DNA of 64,000 bases, from positions 1 through 64,000 of the forward strand of contig NZ_JXJP01000021.1 of NCBI RefSeq assembly GCF_000826645.1, written 5' to 3'. Source of the DNA: Psychroserpens mesophilus (GTDB lineage Bacteria > Bacteroidota > Bacteroidia > Flavobacteriales > Flavobacteriaceae). The notes below the pieces were generated by a model. It made no database searches. It saw only the letters and a program-made list of their open reading frames with translations, and had not been told where the DNA came from. The position numbers and the translations under genes were made by a program. Shown in pieces: positions 45,721 to 52,458 of this stretch (positions within the stretch are counted from its first letter, which is position 1; each line of letters opens with the position of its first letter).

Positions 45721-47043
45721 TTATTGTGCTTTCTTTATAATTGTTAGTTGAGGTTCTTTTTTCTCTTTTAACTCCTGGAGTTTGTAGAAGTCTGCAATTT
45801 GTTGGGCGTAGTCTAAACCTTGTTTTCCAATATAGTTTAATAGCATTTTTTCAGTACTGTGAGCCGTTATTTGCATTATTAAAGGTGTTGGTAATGTTCC
45901 ATATAAATTTGAAGCAAATGAACGTCGACACACGTGCGAGCCAATTAATTCCCATTTTTCATAATAGCCGTTAACCTTTCTTTTGTGAGTGTTCCCTTTA
46001 CCTTTTTTGATAACTTCAATTACGCCACCTTGAATAGTTTCGTTTATTTCTGCTAATTGGCAAACGGTCTTGACATGCTTATTGAATTTCTGAATTGATA
46101 TTTTGTAAGGCAGTCCAGTTTCTAATATCTTCTTTGTTGTTTCTAGAACTGGTATAGTTACGTTTTTTCCAGTCTTTTGTTGTTTTATTTCAATTACTTG
46201 TAAGCCGTTTCTGTTTACAAAGTTTGATTCATTTATGTTTAGTAAATCTCCACCACGTTGACCAATGTTACATCCTAATAAGAGCCATTTGCGAACGTTT
46301 TGTAATGATTCGGACTGTATATCTGCATCTTCTATTTTTTGTAGTTCGTTAGTACTTAAATAGATTATGTTTTCGTTCGTTGGTTTAGTGCTGTCAATCT
46401 TCTTTAATTGGAAACTGACCTCAACGCCATTTGTTTCAGCATCGAAACAAACCGTTTTTAAATCTGCTATTTTTTTAGTTGCATAACTTTTTTGATAACC
46501 TTTTTCATCAAGTAGATATCTTAAAAAATCCTTTGCAAATTTTACATTGACATCTTTGACTTTGATACTATTATTACTTTGATATTCAACAATGATATTT
46601 TTTAAAGACTTATAAGAGTTTACTCTGCTTTTGGATAAACCTAAGCCACCTTTTGCGTTTTTCCTAGTATCTGCATTATTTATGATGTCTTGTATTGCAT
46701 CTGTCAGTAAGTCGCTTTGTTTGACATCCGTAATTGGATTGTAGAATAAATCCATTTGAGAAGTTAACCAGGCTTTATTTATTTCGCTTTCCTTAGCATT
46801 ATTAAAAGCATCCAAAATAAAGTTTTCAATTTCTTGTAATTCTTTATTTACTTCAACTTGCTTATTTTTTACAATAGGATCTTTAGAATTGGTATTGTGT
46901 TTTTTCCAGTAAGATTTTTCAATACGGTACTTTGTCTTTGTGCTATAAACAAAATCTTTGCCGTTGGTATCTCTAAATAATAACCGTAATGTTAAGGGTG
47001 CTACTTCTTTTGTAGAACGTAGTAAAAAGTTAATCGTTGCCAT
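45721..47043 (-). CDS. Tyrosine recombinase / integrase of the tRNA-Leu element
   Basis: From the ATG at 47043 the product is 440 residues (MATINFLLRSTKEVAPLTLRLLF), the standard start for Bacteroidota integrases; an ATG at 47067 adds eight unusual residues. The N-terminal arm-binding domain (about 1-90), SAM-like core-binding domain (about 100-215) and catalytic domain follow. The catalytic set is R263 (GQRGGD), H370-R373 (HVCRR), H395 (TAHST in place of GHS) and nucleophile Y404 (NYIG). It lies 209 bases from attR, with GTACG-type repeats in between, exactly where an integrase of this class belongs. It should catalyse both integration and excision with the HTH protein as partner. Confidence 0.93.
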   Translation of the reverse strand: MATINFLLRSTKEVAPLTLRLLFRDTNGKDFVYSTKTKYRIEKSYWKKHNTNSKDPIVKNKQVEVNKELQEIENFILDAFNNAKESEINKAWLTSQMDLFYNPITDVKQSDLLTDAIQDIINNADTRKNAKGGLGLSKSRVNSYKSLKNIIVEYQSNNSIKVKDVNVKFAKDFLRYLLDEKGYQKSYATKKIADLKTVCFDAETNGVEVSFQLKKIDSTKPTNENIIYLSTNELQKIEDADIQSESLQNVRKWLLLGCNIGQRGGDLLNINESNFVNRNGLQVIEIKQQKTGKNVTIPVLETTKKILETGLPYKISIQKFNKHVKTVCQLAEINETIQGGVIEVIKKGKGNTHKRKVNGYYEKWELIGSHVCRRSFASNLYGTLPTPLIMQITAHSTEKMLLNYIGKQGLDYAQQIADFYKLQELKEKKEPQLTIIKKAQ

Positions 47044-47090
47044 AGTATAAGAAATTTGAACACTCAAATATAAGCATTAAAATTTAATAT

Positions 47091-47117
47091 GTACGGCTAT
47101 GTACGATTTTTGTACGG
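47091..47117 (+). repeat. GTACG-containing direct repeats at the right end of the element
   Basis: GTACGG, TATGTACGA and TTTTTGTACGG are arranged in tandem between the integrase start and attR. The left end carries the same motif at 35016-35036. Candidate arm-type integrase sites. Confidence 0.5.
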
Positions 47118-47167
47118 TAAATTTCTAGTTACTTCAATTTTATTCTATTATTTTAAATATAGTTGAA

Positions 47168-48778
47168 TCATTTGTTATTACTGGGAATTATTGATTTGTT
47201 TGATTGTTTGATTGTTTTTGTTGAGGTTGTAAAAGTTGTAAAATAGACTATTTCAAGTCCCGTCTTCAGTACTAAGTGGGACAAATCATCTTTTTTTGGT
47301 TTGTCCCTTTTTTTATTTTCTTTCAAAACCTTGTTAATACTAGCAATTTTAAGAAGTATGGGATTAATATCTTCGGTTCGAACTTCATTATTTTCAAATT
47401 GGAATTTTTCAGGAAAAATCGAACCTAAAAGTTGTCTTTTTAGGTCTATGTTGCTGTCAATGAAATGTTTATCAAAAGATTCAAGTTTCTTAAGGCCATT
47501 TTTGTAGATGTTCAAAACGTCTTTTGATTTTTTAAAAGTTTCCTCGATTTGTTTGAGTTCATTCAGTCTTTTCTTTAATCGTCTTTTAGTATTTTGGTAT
47601 TCTTCAGAATTGAAATCACCCTCCAAATAAAGATCTTGTAATTTGATTAGTTTTTTCTCTAAGGATTCTATTTCCTGATAATGTTTTGGGCTTAGGTTTT
47701 TGCATTTAGTTTGCTCTTTAAAACGATTTTCAATCATTTTAGAGAGTAATTCTTGAGCATTTTTATTTAGTGTAATTCCGCTAAGGAAGGAATTCATCCA
47801 AAGCTCAACATCCTCAGCTTTGTATCTGGTATTACAGGGTTTGTAACAGTGATAGTAAGAATAGTATTGAGTCCTGCCTTTAGAAGTACTTGCTTTAAGT
47901 GGTTTGTGACAACTAGGGCATAACACAAACCCTTTTAAAGGAAACTTTGTATTTACTTTTTTATGGTTAACCCTATATTGTTTTGAGTTATTATTAATAA
48001 GGTCCTGTACTTTGTCAAAAATAGCTTCAGAGACCAAGGGTTCATGTATCCCCTTAATGATTTGCTCAGGTTCATCCTGAAAAGCTTTAATATGTACAGA
48101 GCCTTTATACAAAGGATTTCTTACGATGCGTCCAAAAGCAGCCTTACTGGTTTTAAATCCTTTCGCTTTCAATTTGGTTAATACCTCTTTCTGGCTGTAT
48201 AGTCCTTTACTTAGTAATTTAAAAGCTTCAGTTATATATTTAGCGTCATCATTGGGAACTAGAATCGGTTTGTTTTGATTATCACGTCCCATGGAATATC
48301 CTTTTGGAGGGGAAACTACATAGCGACCTTCTTTTAAAGCACGTCTCATGCCAGCAATAATATTAAGTGAGCGTCTATGGTTCTCAACCTCTGGCATTGA
48401 AAGATAAACTGCGAGCATTAGACCTTGTTCAGGGATAGATAGATCTAGAGGCTGTTCGATAGCATTGACAATGACCCCAAGTTCATTAAAGTCTTTTATT
48501 TTATTATAGGACTCGGAAGTATTCCTAGAAAACCGATCCCATTTAGTAAATAATAGTCCATCAACTTTGGAGGTATTCTTCTTTATAAAGCTAAAGAGTT
48601 TTTTAAATTCTGGACGATTGAAAGACTTTGCTGAATGGTCATCACGAAAAATAAAAACTACGTTCATATTATGGATTAAGCAATAATTCAATAGTTTCTG
48701 TTCTTGGTCTCTGAGAGAAAACCCTTTATCGGCTTGTTCATCAGTGGAAACCCTTACATATAGGACTACATTTTTCAT
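47168..48778 (-). CDS. Large serine recombinase with a hybrid C-terminus across the att site
   Basis: The 536-residue protein has the resolvase catalytic domain (LYVRVSTDEQADKGFSL; R9, nucleophile S11; later FTKWDRFSRNT). The large-serine-recombinase 'recombinase' domain (about 165-265, PPKGYSMGRDN...GRIVRNPLYKGSV) follows, then a zinc ribbon (CPSCHKPL...CYKPCNTRY) and a coiled coil. Bases 47252-47273, the duplicated tRNA-Leu end, encode LVLKTGLE near its C-terminus. The last 28 codons come from inside the neighbouring element. Before that insertion the frame would have read into the antisense of tRNA-Leu. Recombinases of this group in Bacteroidota often overlap their own att site, so this gene probably belongs to a second element at the same tRNA. 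Confidence 0.9.
   Translation of the reverse strand: MKNVVLYVRVSTDEQADKGFSLRDQEQKLLNYCLIHNMNVVFIFRDDHSAKSFNRPEFKKLFSFIKKNTSKVDGLLFTKWDRFSRNTSESYNKIKDFNELGVIVNAIEQPLDLSIPEQGLMLAVYLSMPEVENHRRSLNIIAGMRRALKEGRYVVSPPKGYSMGRDNQNKPILVPNDDAKYITEAFKLLSKGLYSQKEVLTKLKAKGFKTSKAAFGRIVRNPLYKGSVHIKAFQDEPEQIIKGIHEPLVSEAIFDKVQDLINNNSKQYRVNHKKVNTKFPLKGFVLCPSCHKPLKASTSKGRTQYYSYYHCYKPCNTRYKAEDVELWMNSFLSGITLNKNAQELLSKMIENRFKEQTKCKNLSPKHYQEIESLEKKLIKLQDLYLEGDFNSEEYQNTKRRLKKRLNELKQIEETFKKSKDVLNIYKNGLKKLESFDKHFIDSNIDLKRQLLGSIFPEKFQFENNEVRTEDINPILLKIASINKVLKENKKRDKPKKDDLSHLVLKTGLEIVYFTTFTTSTKTIKQSNKSIIPSNNK
47252..47273 (+). repeat. attR: second copy of the tRNA-Leu 3' end
   Basis: Exact 22-base copy of 34939-34960. 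It lies inside the serine recombinase reading frame on the other strand and is followed, as expected for an original tRNA 3' flank, by a terminator hairpin. Confidence 0.9.
47278..47320 (+). terminator. Displaced tRNA-Leu terminator beyond attR
   Basis: GGGACAAA pairs with TTTGTCCC over a 14-base loop and is followed by seven T, an A and a T-rich tract. Positioned 5 bases after the tRNA-Leu end copy, it looks like the terminator that followed tRNA-Leu before the 12-kb element entered, while also being coding sequence for the serine recombinase. Confidence 0.75.
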
Positions 48779-48783
48779 GGTCT

Positions 48784-48936
48784 TTAAGAATTTTGTGGTA
48801 GGTTAAGATATATGATATTGGAGAATATATCTAACAGGGCAATGATTTCTGTAATTTCAGAATCTGTGTATGTATCAGCTCCGTTGTCATTCAGTATTTG
48901 TTTTGCCTCTTTGAATAAGCTTGATTTCTGGTCCAT
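48784..48936 (-). CDS. Small helical protein upstream of the serine recombinase
   Basis: A 50-residue frame starts at ATG 48936-48934: MDQKSSLFKEAKQILNDNG, continuing ADTYTDSEITEIIALLDIF and ending PQNS at TAA 48784. It is acidic and amphipathic and lies 5 bases before the recombinase ATG, so the two should be co-translated. Similar short ORFs precede serine recombinases on Bacteroidota elements, in my experience without known function; a recombination helper is possible. Confidence 0.6.
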   Translation of the reverse strand: MDQKSSLFKEAKQILNDNGADTYTDSEITEIIALLDIFSNIIYLNLPQNS

Positions 48937-49000
48937 CTTTATTTGGATTGAAATCAGGCTTTGTTTTCAGGAACTGATTGGGTTCTACATTATAATTCAT
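48887..49000 (-). CDS. Very small ORF overlapping the 50-residue gene
   Basis: An ATG at 49000-48998 opens a 37-residue frame (MNYNVEPNQFLKTKPDFNPN...) that stops at 48887, inside the following gene in another frame. The N-terminal text looks coding. Either it is a leader peptide coupled to the next gene, or the two frames were once one gene split by an indel. It starts 20 bases after the stop of the MerR-like gene. Confidence 0.35.
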   Translation of the reverse strand: MNYNVEPNQFLKTKPDFNPNKDGPEIKLIQRGKTNTE

Positions 49001-49020
49001 TTATTTTAATTGTTTTAGTG

Positions 49021-49953
49021 TTATTTTTTAATAAGGGTAATCTTATAATGGTCATTGGATCTAATATCGATCAGGAGCTTTGAGCCTTTCTTGATTTTAT
49101 TCTTAAGAATATATTCAGCAAGTTGTATTCTGCTCTTATGTTGCTCGGTAACCTCAATGGTTTTGATGTCGCCCTCTTTAAATGCAATCTCAACAACCTT
49201 TGGTCTTTTAAATACAACGATATCCCTAATCTGCTTTTCTATACTTGAGAGATACTTTAGGTCCTTAACCTTTTTGTTGTCGAATTCTTGCAATAGTATT
49301 CGTGATAGTATTGGTACAATAGGTATACTTACCATTGGCTTTTGTAAATAGATACTACTTAAATCTAAAGTTAGATTCAAAGGCTGGTAATGAAACATGT
49401 ACTGATTTGTCTCTGGTACGTAAAGGAAGTTATGGGGAAGCTCATTTCTATAGAAAGCAGATTTAACAATATCAGTAAATGGATTGATAATGGTTCTGAA
49501 ATAATGCTCCATGAGCATTTCATTTTTTAAATGACTTTTAAGCTTATCAATTTCATGCTTTGGTAAATTGTTGGGATTATGATTAATATGATATTCAAAG
49601 ACCTTGTCAGCAAACTTTTGTTCTCTAGGCTCTTGCCATACACTAAAGGCTAATTCTTCCAATTTATACAATGGGACTTTAAAATTGTATAACTCATTGA
49701 TTATTGACACCCAGACAGCTTGTGCAAGGTTGAGTCTTATCCATTTAGCCTGTGGTTTGCTCATTTTGCTTGAAACAGAAGGAGCAGTTAAATGACTATT
49801 TTTATCTGGAGCTTGTTGTACAGGAACAAAGGGAACCAATTTTCCTCGTATCCAACTATTAATGTTTTTAGAACTAACCATTAATTGAGTAGGACTTATG
49901 TTTCTTTCCTCGAATAAAGCGTTGCCAATTTCTTCGATGGTTTCTGTGGTCAT
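49021..49953 (-). CDS. Putative MerR-like HTH regulator, 310 residues
   Basis: The N-terminal third carries a MerR-type DNA-binding region: an HTH-like ISPTQLMVSSKNINSWIRGKLV, and after a Pro/Ser linker WIRLNLAQAVWVSIINELYNFKVPLYKLEELAFSVW, as in MerR helices 3-4. The remaining 200 residues are helical and strand-mixed without a named domain, ending HKSRIQLAEYILKNKIKKGSKLLIDIRS. No membrane segment is seen. It lies upstream of the recombinase cluster on the same strand and divergent from the RHH/coiled-coil gene, so it may regulate this element. The target is unknown. Confidence 0.65.
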   Translation of the reverse strand: MTTETIEEIGNALFEERNISPTQLMVSSKNINSWIRGKLVPFVPVQQAPDKNSHLTAPSVSSKMSKPQAKWIRLNLAQAVWVSIINELYNFKVPLYKLEELAFSVWQEPREQKFADKVFEYHINHNPNNLPKHEIDKLKSHLKNEMLMEHYFRTIINPFTDIVKSAFYRNELPHNFLYVPETNQYMFHYQPLNLTLDLSSIYLQKPMVSIPIVPILSRILLQEFDNKKVKDLKYLSSIEKQIRDIVVFKRPKVVEIAFKEGDIKTIEVTEQHKSRIQLAEYILKNKIKKGSKLLIDIRSNDHYKITLIKK

Positions 49954-50111
49954 TATATTAATTGAATTAAAAAAGTAGATGTTTCAAATATAACAAAAAA
50001 GAATTAATGGATTATAATTAAATAAAAAATATTACTTTTGAAATATAATTATGCTAAACAACTAAATTGCAACATTATAAATATAACAGGTGTAATATAA
50101 TAATTAAGAAT

Positions 50112-50154
50112 ACCTCAAGTATTCCAAGCGTTTACTTAGAGTATAACATCGGTA
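50112..50154. promoter_or_regulatory. Cluster of short inverted repeats in the divergent promoter region
   Basis: GAATACCTCAAGTATTC (6-base arms, 5-base spacer) is followed by GTATAACATCGGTATACC containing the palindrome GGTATACC. They lie between the MerR-like gene and the RHH gene, where an operator for either protein would be expected. Confidence 0.4.
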
Positions 50155-50176
50155 TACCTAGACTAATAAATTTAAA

Positions 50177-50698
50177 ATGACTATGGAAAACACTATAGAT
50201 ACAAACAAAAATGTCACACTTAGTTTTAAAACTACTGCAGAAGAAAAAACGGCATTGCAACAAATCGCAAACGAAAAGCAAATTTCAAGATCTGAACTTA
50301 TAGCTAGTTTAGTTCATGCATTTAAACACAATTATGATTACATTGGAAAAACATCTCCAAAGGAAGAAGAACTCAAATCAAAACTAGAAATATCAAACAA
50401 ACAAAACAGAAAATTAACTCTAGCATTAGAAAATGCTGAGAACAGAATAGAGTTCGTACAAAAAGCAAATAGAAATTATGTCAAAGAACAGCTTGAGATG
50501 AACAAGACTATTTTTACTGTACAAGATGAATTAAACCAAAAATTTAATGAGATTAAAAAATTGAACGATTTAATAGATAGTCTTCGATCACAAAATCAAG
50601 AAAATAATAATTCTTCATTGCTTTATACTTCTTTAAGTTCATCTGTTTTGGCCGGACTTACATTAATTTTTTTTCCAGTACTTTTCAAAAACAATTAA
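50177..50698 (+). CDS. Ribbon-helix-helix / coiled-coil / C-terminal membrane-tail protein
   Basis: This 173-residue protein has three parts. Residues about 10-50 fit a ribbon-helix-helix DNA-binding fold (VTLSFKTTAEEKTALQQIANEKQISRSELIASLVHAF). Residues about 58-145 are a long coiled coil rich in Lys, Glu, Asn and Gln. Residues about 148-170 (LYTSLSSSVLAGLTLIFFPVLF) form one hydrophobic helix ending in a short basic tail. An ATG two codons later is an equal start candidate. The layout would tether DNA to the inner membrane, a design rare outside partition or phage proteins. No family name is recognised. It is convergent with a tyrosine recombinase gene. Confidence 0.7.
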   Translation: MTMENTIDTNKNVTLSFKTTAEEKTALQQIANEKQISRSELIASLVHAFKHNYDYIGKTSPKEEELKSKLEISNKQNRKLTLALENAENRIEFVQKANRNYVKEQLEMNKTIFTVQDELNQKFNEIKKLNDLIDSLRSQNQENNNSSLLYTSLSSSVLAGLTLIFFPVLFKNN

Positions 50699-50714
50699 TA
50701 ATTTAAAGGTATTA

Positions 50715-51749
50715 CTAATAGTTTTCCAGTTTCTGATGTACTTTATCAATTTCTTTGTCTATATAAGCTTGAGCATAATGAACATAACGATTAAACGAAC
50801 TACTACTGTGGCTATGACCACTAATTTTTCTGACTAGATGTTCTGGCATTCCTAAAATGAGGAGGGTAGTGATGGCTGTTCTTCGCATCATATGCGAGCT
50901 CATTTTATCACAAAATCGTAATTGTTTACCATTAAGTTGCTTGGTTTTGCCTTGACGTTCTCTTGACATTTCAATAGCATCAATAAAACCAGCTTGTTCT
51001 CCTATATGTTTAAGACTCCGATTAAATATAAATAAAGTTACCTTTTTAAAGAGTAATGTTTTAGTGGATTTTGATTTATATTTTTTATATATTTCTACTG
51101 CATAGTTTGGGAGCTTAATAAAACTATAAGTTTTCGTTTTTTGTGATTTTACTTTTAAGTACCAATCACCATTTTGAGCATCAAAGTTTTTATTTGTGAG
51201 TTTAAATATATCTGAATATCTCAAGCCAGTAGTGCAGCCAAAAACGAACACATCTTTAATGCGTTTCATTGCAGGTGATAAACTATTGTGAAAGGCTTCA
51301 TCATGGATTAAAAACTTTAATTGCTCAGGTGATAAAACGAGAATATCAACAGCTTCTTTGCGTACATAGAATAGTTGATGAAAGTCTCCGGTGTTGAGGT
51401 TTTTATCTCTTTTTAAGTAATTAAAAAACGTTTTAATTTGTTTGATATTTGCGCCTACATAATTATCATAACAACCTTTTTTATAGAGAAACTCGGTAAA
51501 TTTTTTATAGAATTTTTTCCAGTAGTTCTTCTCAGAGAGACGTTCTCGTTTGTTAAGCTTTGAAGCATCGCATATACGAAGTTCAAAACCTGTTGTCTCA
51601 ACAAAGAGCTCAAGATTGTTAAATGTGTATTTATAATTACTAATAGAGCCTTTGGTAATTTTCTCACCATTCTTTTTTAGGCGTTTACCGGTCTCACTAT
51701 CTCTAATAAATTGTTTGAAGAGAGGGATGAGTGGTAAATGTTTTTTCAT
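50715..51749 (-). CDS. Second tyrosine recombinase
   Basis: The 344-residue protein has a SAM-like core-binding domain (about 30-125) and a catalytic domain with R177 (TTGLRYSD), H286-R289 (HMMRR), H312 (SGHSHSSSS) and nucleophile Y322. It lacks the large N-terminal arm domain of the other integrase and is shorter. It is unlike the tRNA-Leu integrase in sequence and probably belongs to another element, or is an orphan associated with the RHS locus. No att repeat can be assigned to it within the window. It is followed by the convergent RHH gene 16 bases away. Confidence 0.9.
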   Translation of the reverse strand: MKKHLPLIPLFKQFIRDSETGKRLKKNGEKITKGSISNYKYTFNNLELFVETTGFELRICDASKLNKRERLSEKNYWKKFYKKFTEFLYKKGCYDNYVGANIKQIKTFFNYLKRDKNLNTGDFHQLFYVRKEAVDILVLSPEQLKFLIHDEAFHNSLSPAMKRIKDVFVFGCTTGLRYSDIFKLTNKNFDAQNGDWYLKVKSQKTKTYSFIKLPNYAVEIYKKYKSKSTKTLLFKKVTLFIFNRSLKHIGEQAGFIDAIEMSRERQGKTKQLNGKQLRFCDKMSSHMMRRTAITTLLILGMPEHLVRKISGHSHSSSSFNRYVHYAQAYIDKEIDKVHQKLENY

Positions 51750-51779
51750 ATATAAAAGTCTACAGCAATTTTTTAAATA

Positions 51780-51796
51780 ATTTGCTTAGAGCAAAT
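51780..51796. repeat. Perfect inverted repeat upstream of the second tyrosine recombinase
   Basis: ATTTGCT and AGCAAAT form 7-base arms around TAG, 31 bases before the recombinase start. It may be an operator or a recombinase core site. Confidence 0.4.
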
Positions 51797-51945
51797 CTAG
51801 GGTATTATTTTAAAATTTAATTTTATTTTAAATAACCTTTGCTTGTATATATAAGTTCTATTTTTTAATTCTCGCTGAAAAATAAATTCTGTAAAGATTG
51901 AAATTAACTTGCTTTACTAGGTTTAAGCTAAATTTTTCATAAAAA

Positions 51946-52458
51946 TTATTTTATTAGCATGGGTTTGCAATTTTCATTTATTGTTCCATGATAAATTTCA
52001 AGATATCTAGATTCTTGATCTTCCCATAATAAAATAAAATTATTTTTAGATGAGTTTATAAATAAATCATAGAAGTAATAGTCTTTTTCCTTATAAAATT
52101 CAGTTATTTTATCCAAAAACTTATCAAGTTTTATTTCTACAAAGATATGATTAATTACGCTCTGTCTTTCTATAAAAAGACTTGAACTCGTTTTAAACTC
52201 AATTTCGATTGTCAATTTTATTTGTTTTATTATTTCCTCGAAACTAGAATTTTTATAATAGATTTTTTTAAAGGCTTTGCTGGAAGTAGGTACTAAATCC
52301 CATATTTGTCGTGTTGGGAAATCCCAATCTGTTGAATAACTTATGAAGCCAATGTCAAACTGTTTCCTATAAAAAGACTTTATTTGTTCTAAATCTTTCT
52401 GCTTTTTAGCTTTTAACTTTAACTCTTCAATTCTATTTAATCTAGTCGAACCATGCAT
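51946..52458 (-). CDS. Putative immunity protein for the RHS toxin
   Basis: The 170-residue protein is acidic-to-neutral, soluble and alpha/beta. Segments include NRIEELKLKAKKQKDLEQI, WDFPTRQIWDLVP, LDKFLDKITEFYKEKDYYFYDLF and FILLWEDQESRYLEIYHG. No known immunity family is recognised. Its ATG lies 14 bases before the end of the RHS gene, so translation is coupled, and the next gene downstream is the unrelated recombinase. Gene order, size and overlap match the universal toxin-immunity arrangement of polymorphic toxins, so immunity is the likely role. Confidence 0.65.
   Translation of the reverse strand: MHGSTRLNRIEELKLKAKKQKDLEQIKSFYRKQFDIGFISYSTDWDFPTRQIWDLVPTSSKAFKKIYYKNSSFEEIIKQIKLTIEIEFKTSSSLFIERQSVINHIFVEIKLDKFLDKITEFYKEKDYYFYDLFINSSKNNFILLWEDQESRYLEIYHGTINENCKPMLIK

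Larger units (their letters stand above)
34961..47273. mobile_element. Integrated element of about 12.3 kb at tRNA-Leu (island with tyrosine integrase and defence-type cargo)
   Basis: The element is bounded by exact 22-base repeats (34939-34960 and 47252-47273). It carries its own integrase just inside the right end, an excisionase-like HTH gene, a possible replication protein and similar GTACG-containing repeats at both ends. Cargo is a metallo-beta-lactamase operon and a single-chain restriction-modification enzyme. No relaxase, coupling protein, VirB4 or capsid gene is visible, so it cannot transfer alone. A mobilizable or satellite-type element is the best inference. Confidence 0.85.

Noticed and set aside
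48812-49009. 65-codon plus-strand frame next to the serine recombinase
   Set aside because: The minus strand carries better coding frames in the same place, close to and coupled with the recombinase; the plus frame is hydrophobic shadow sequence.
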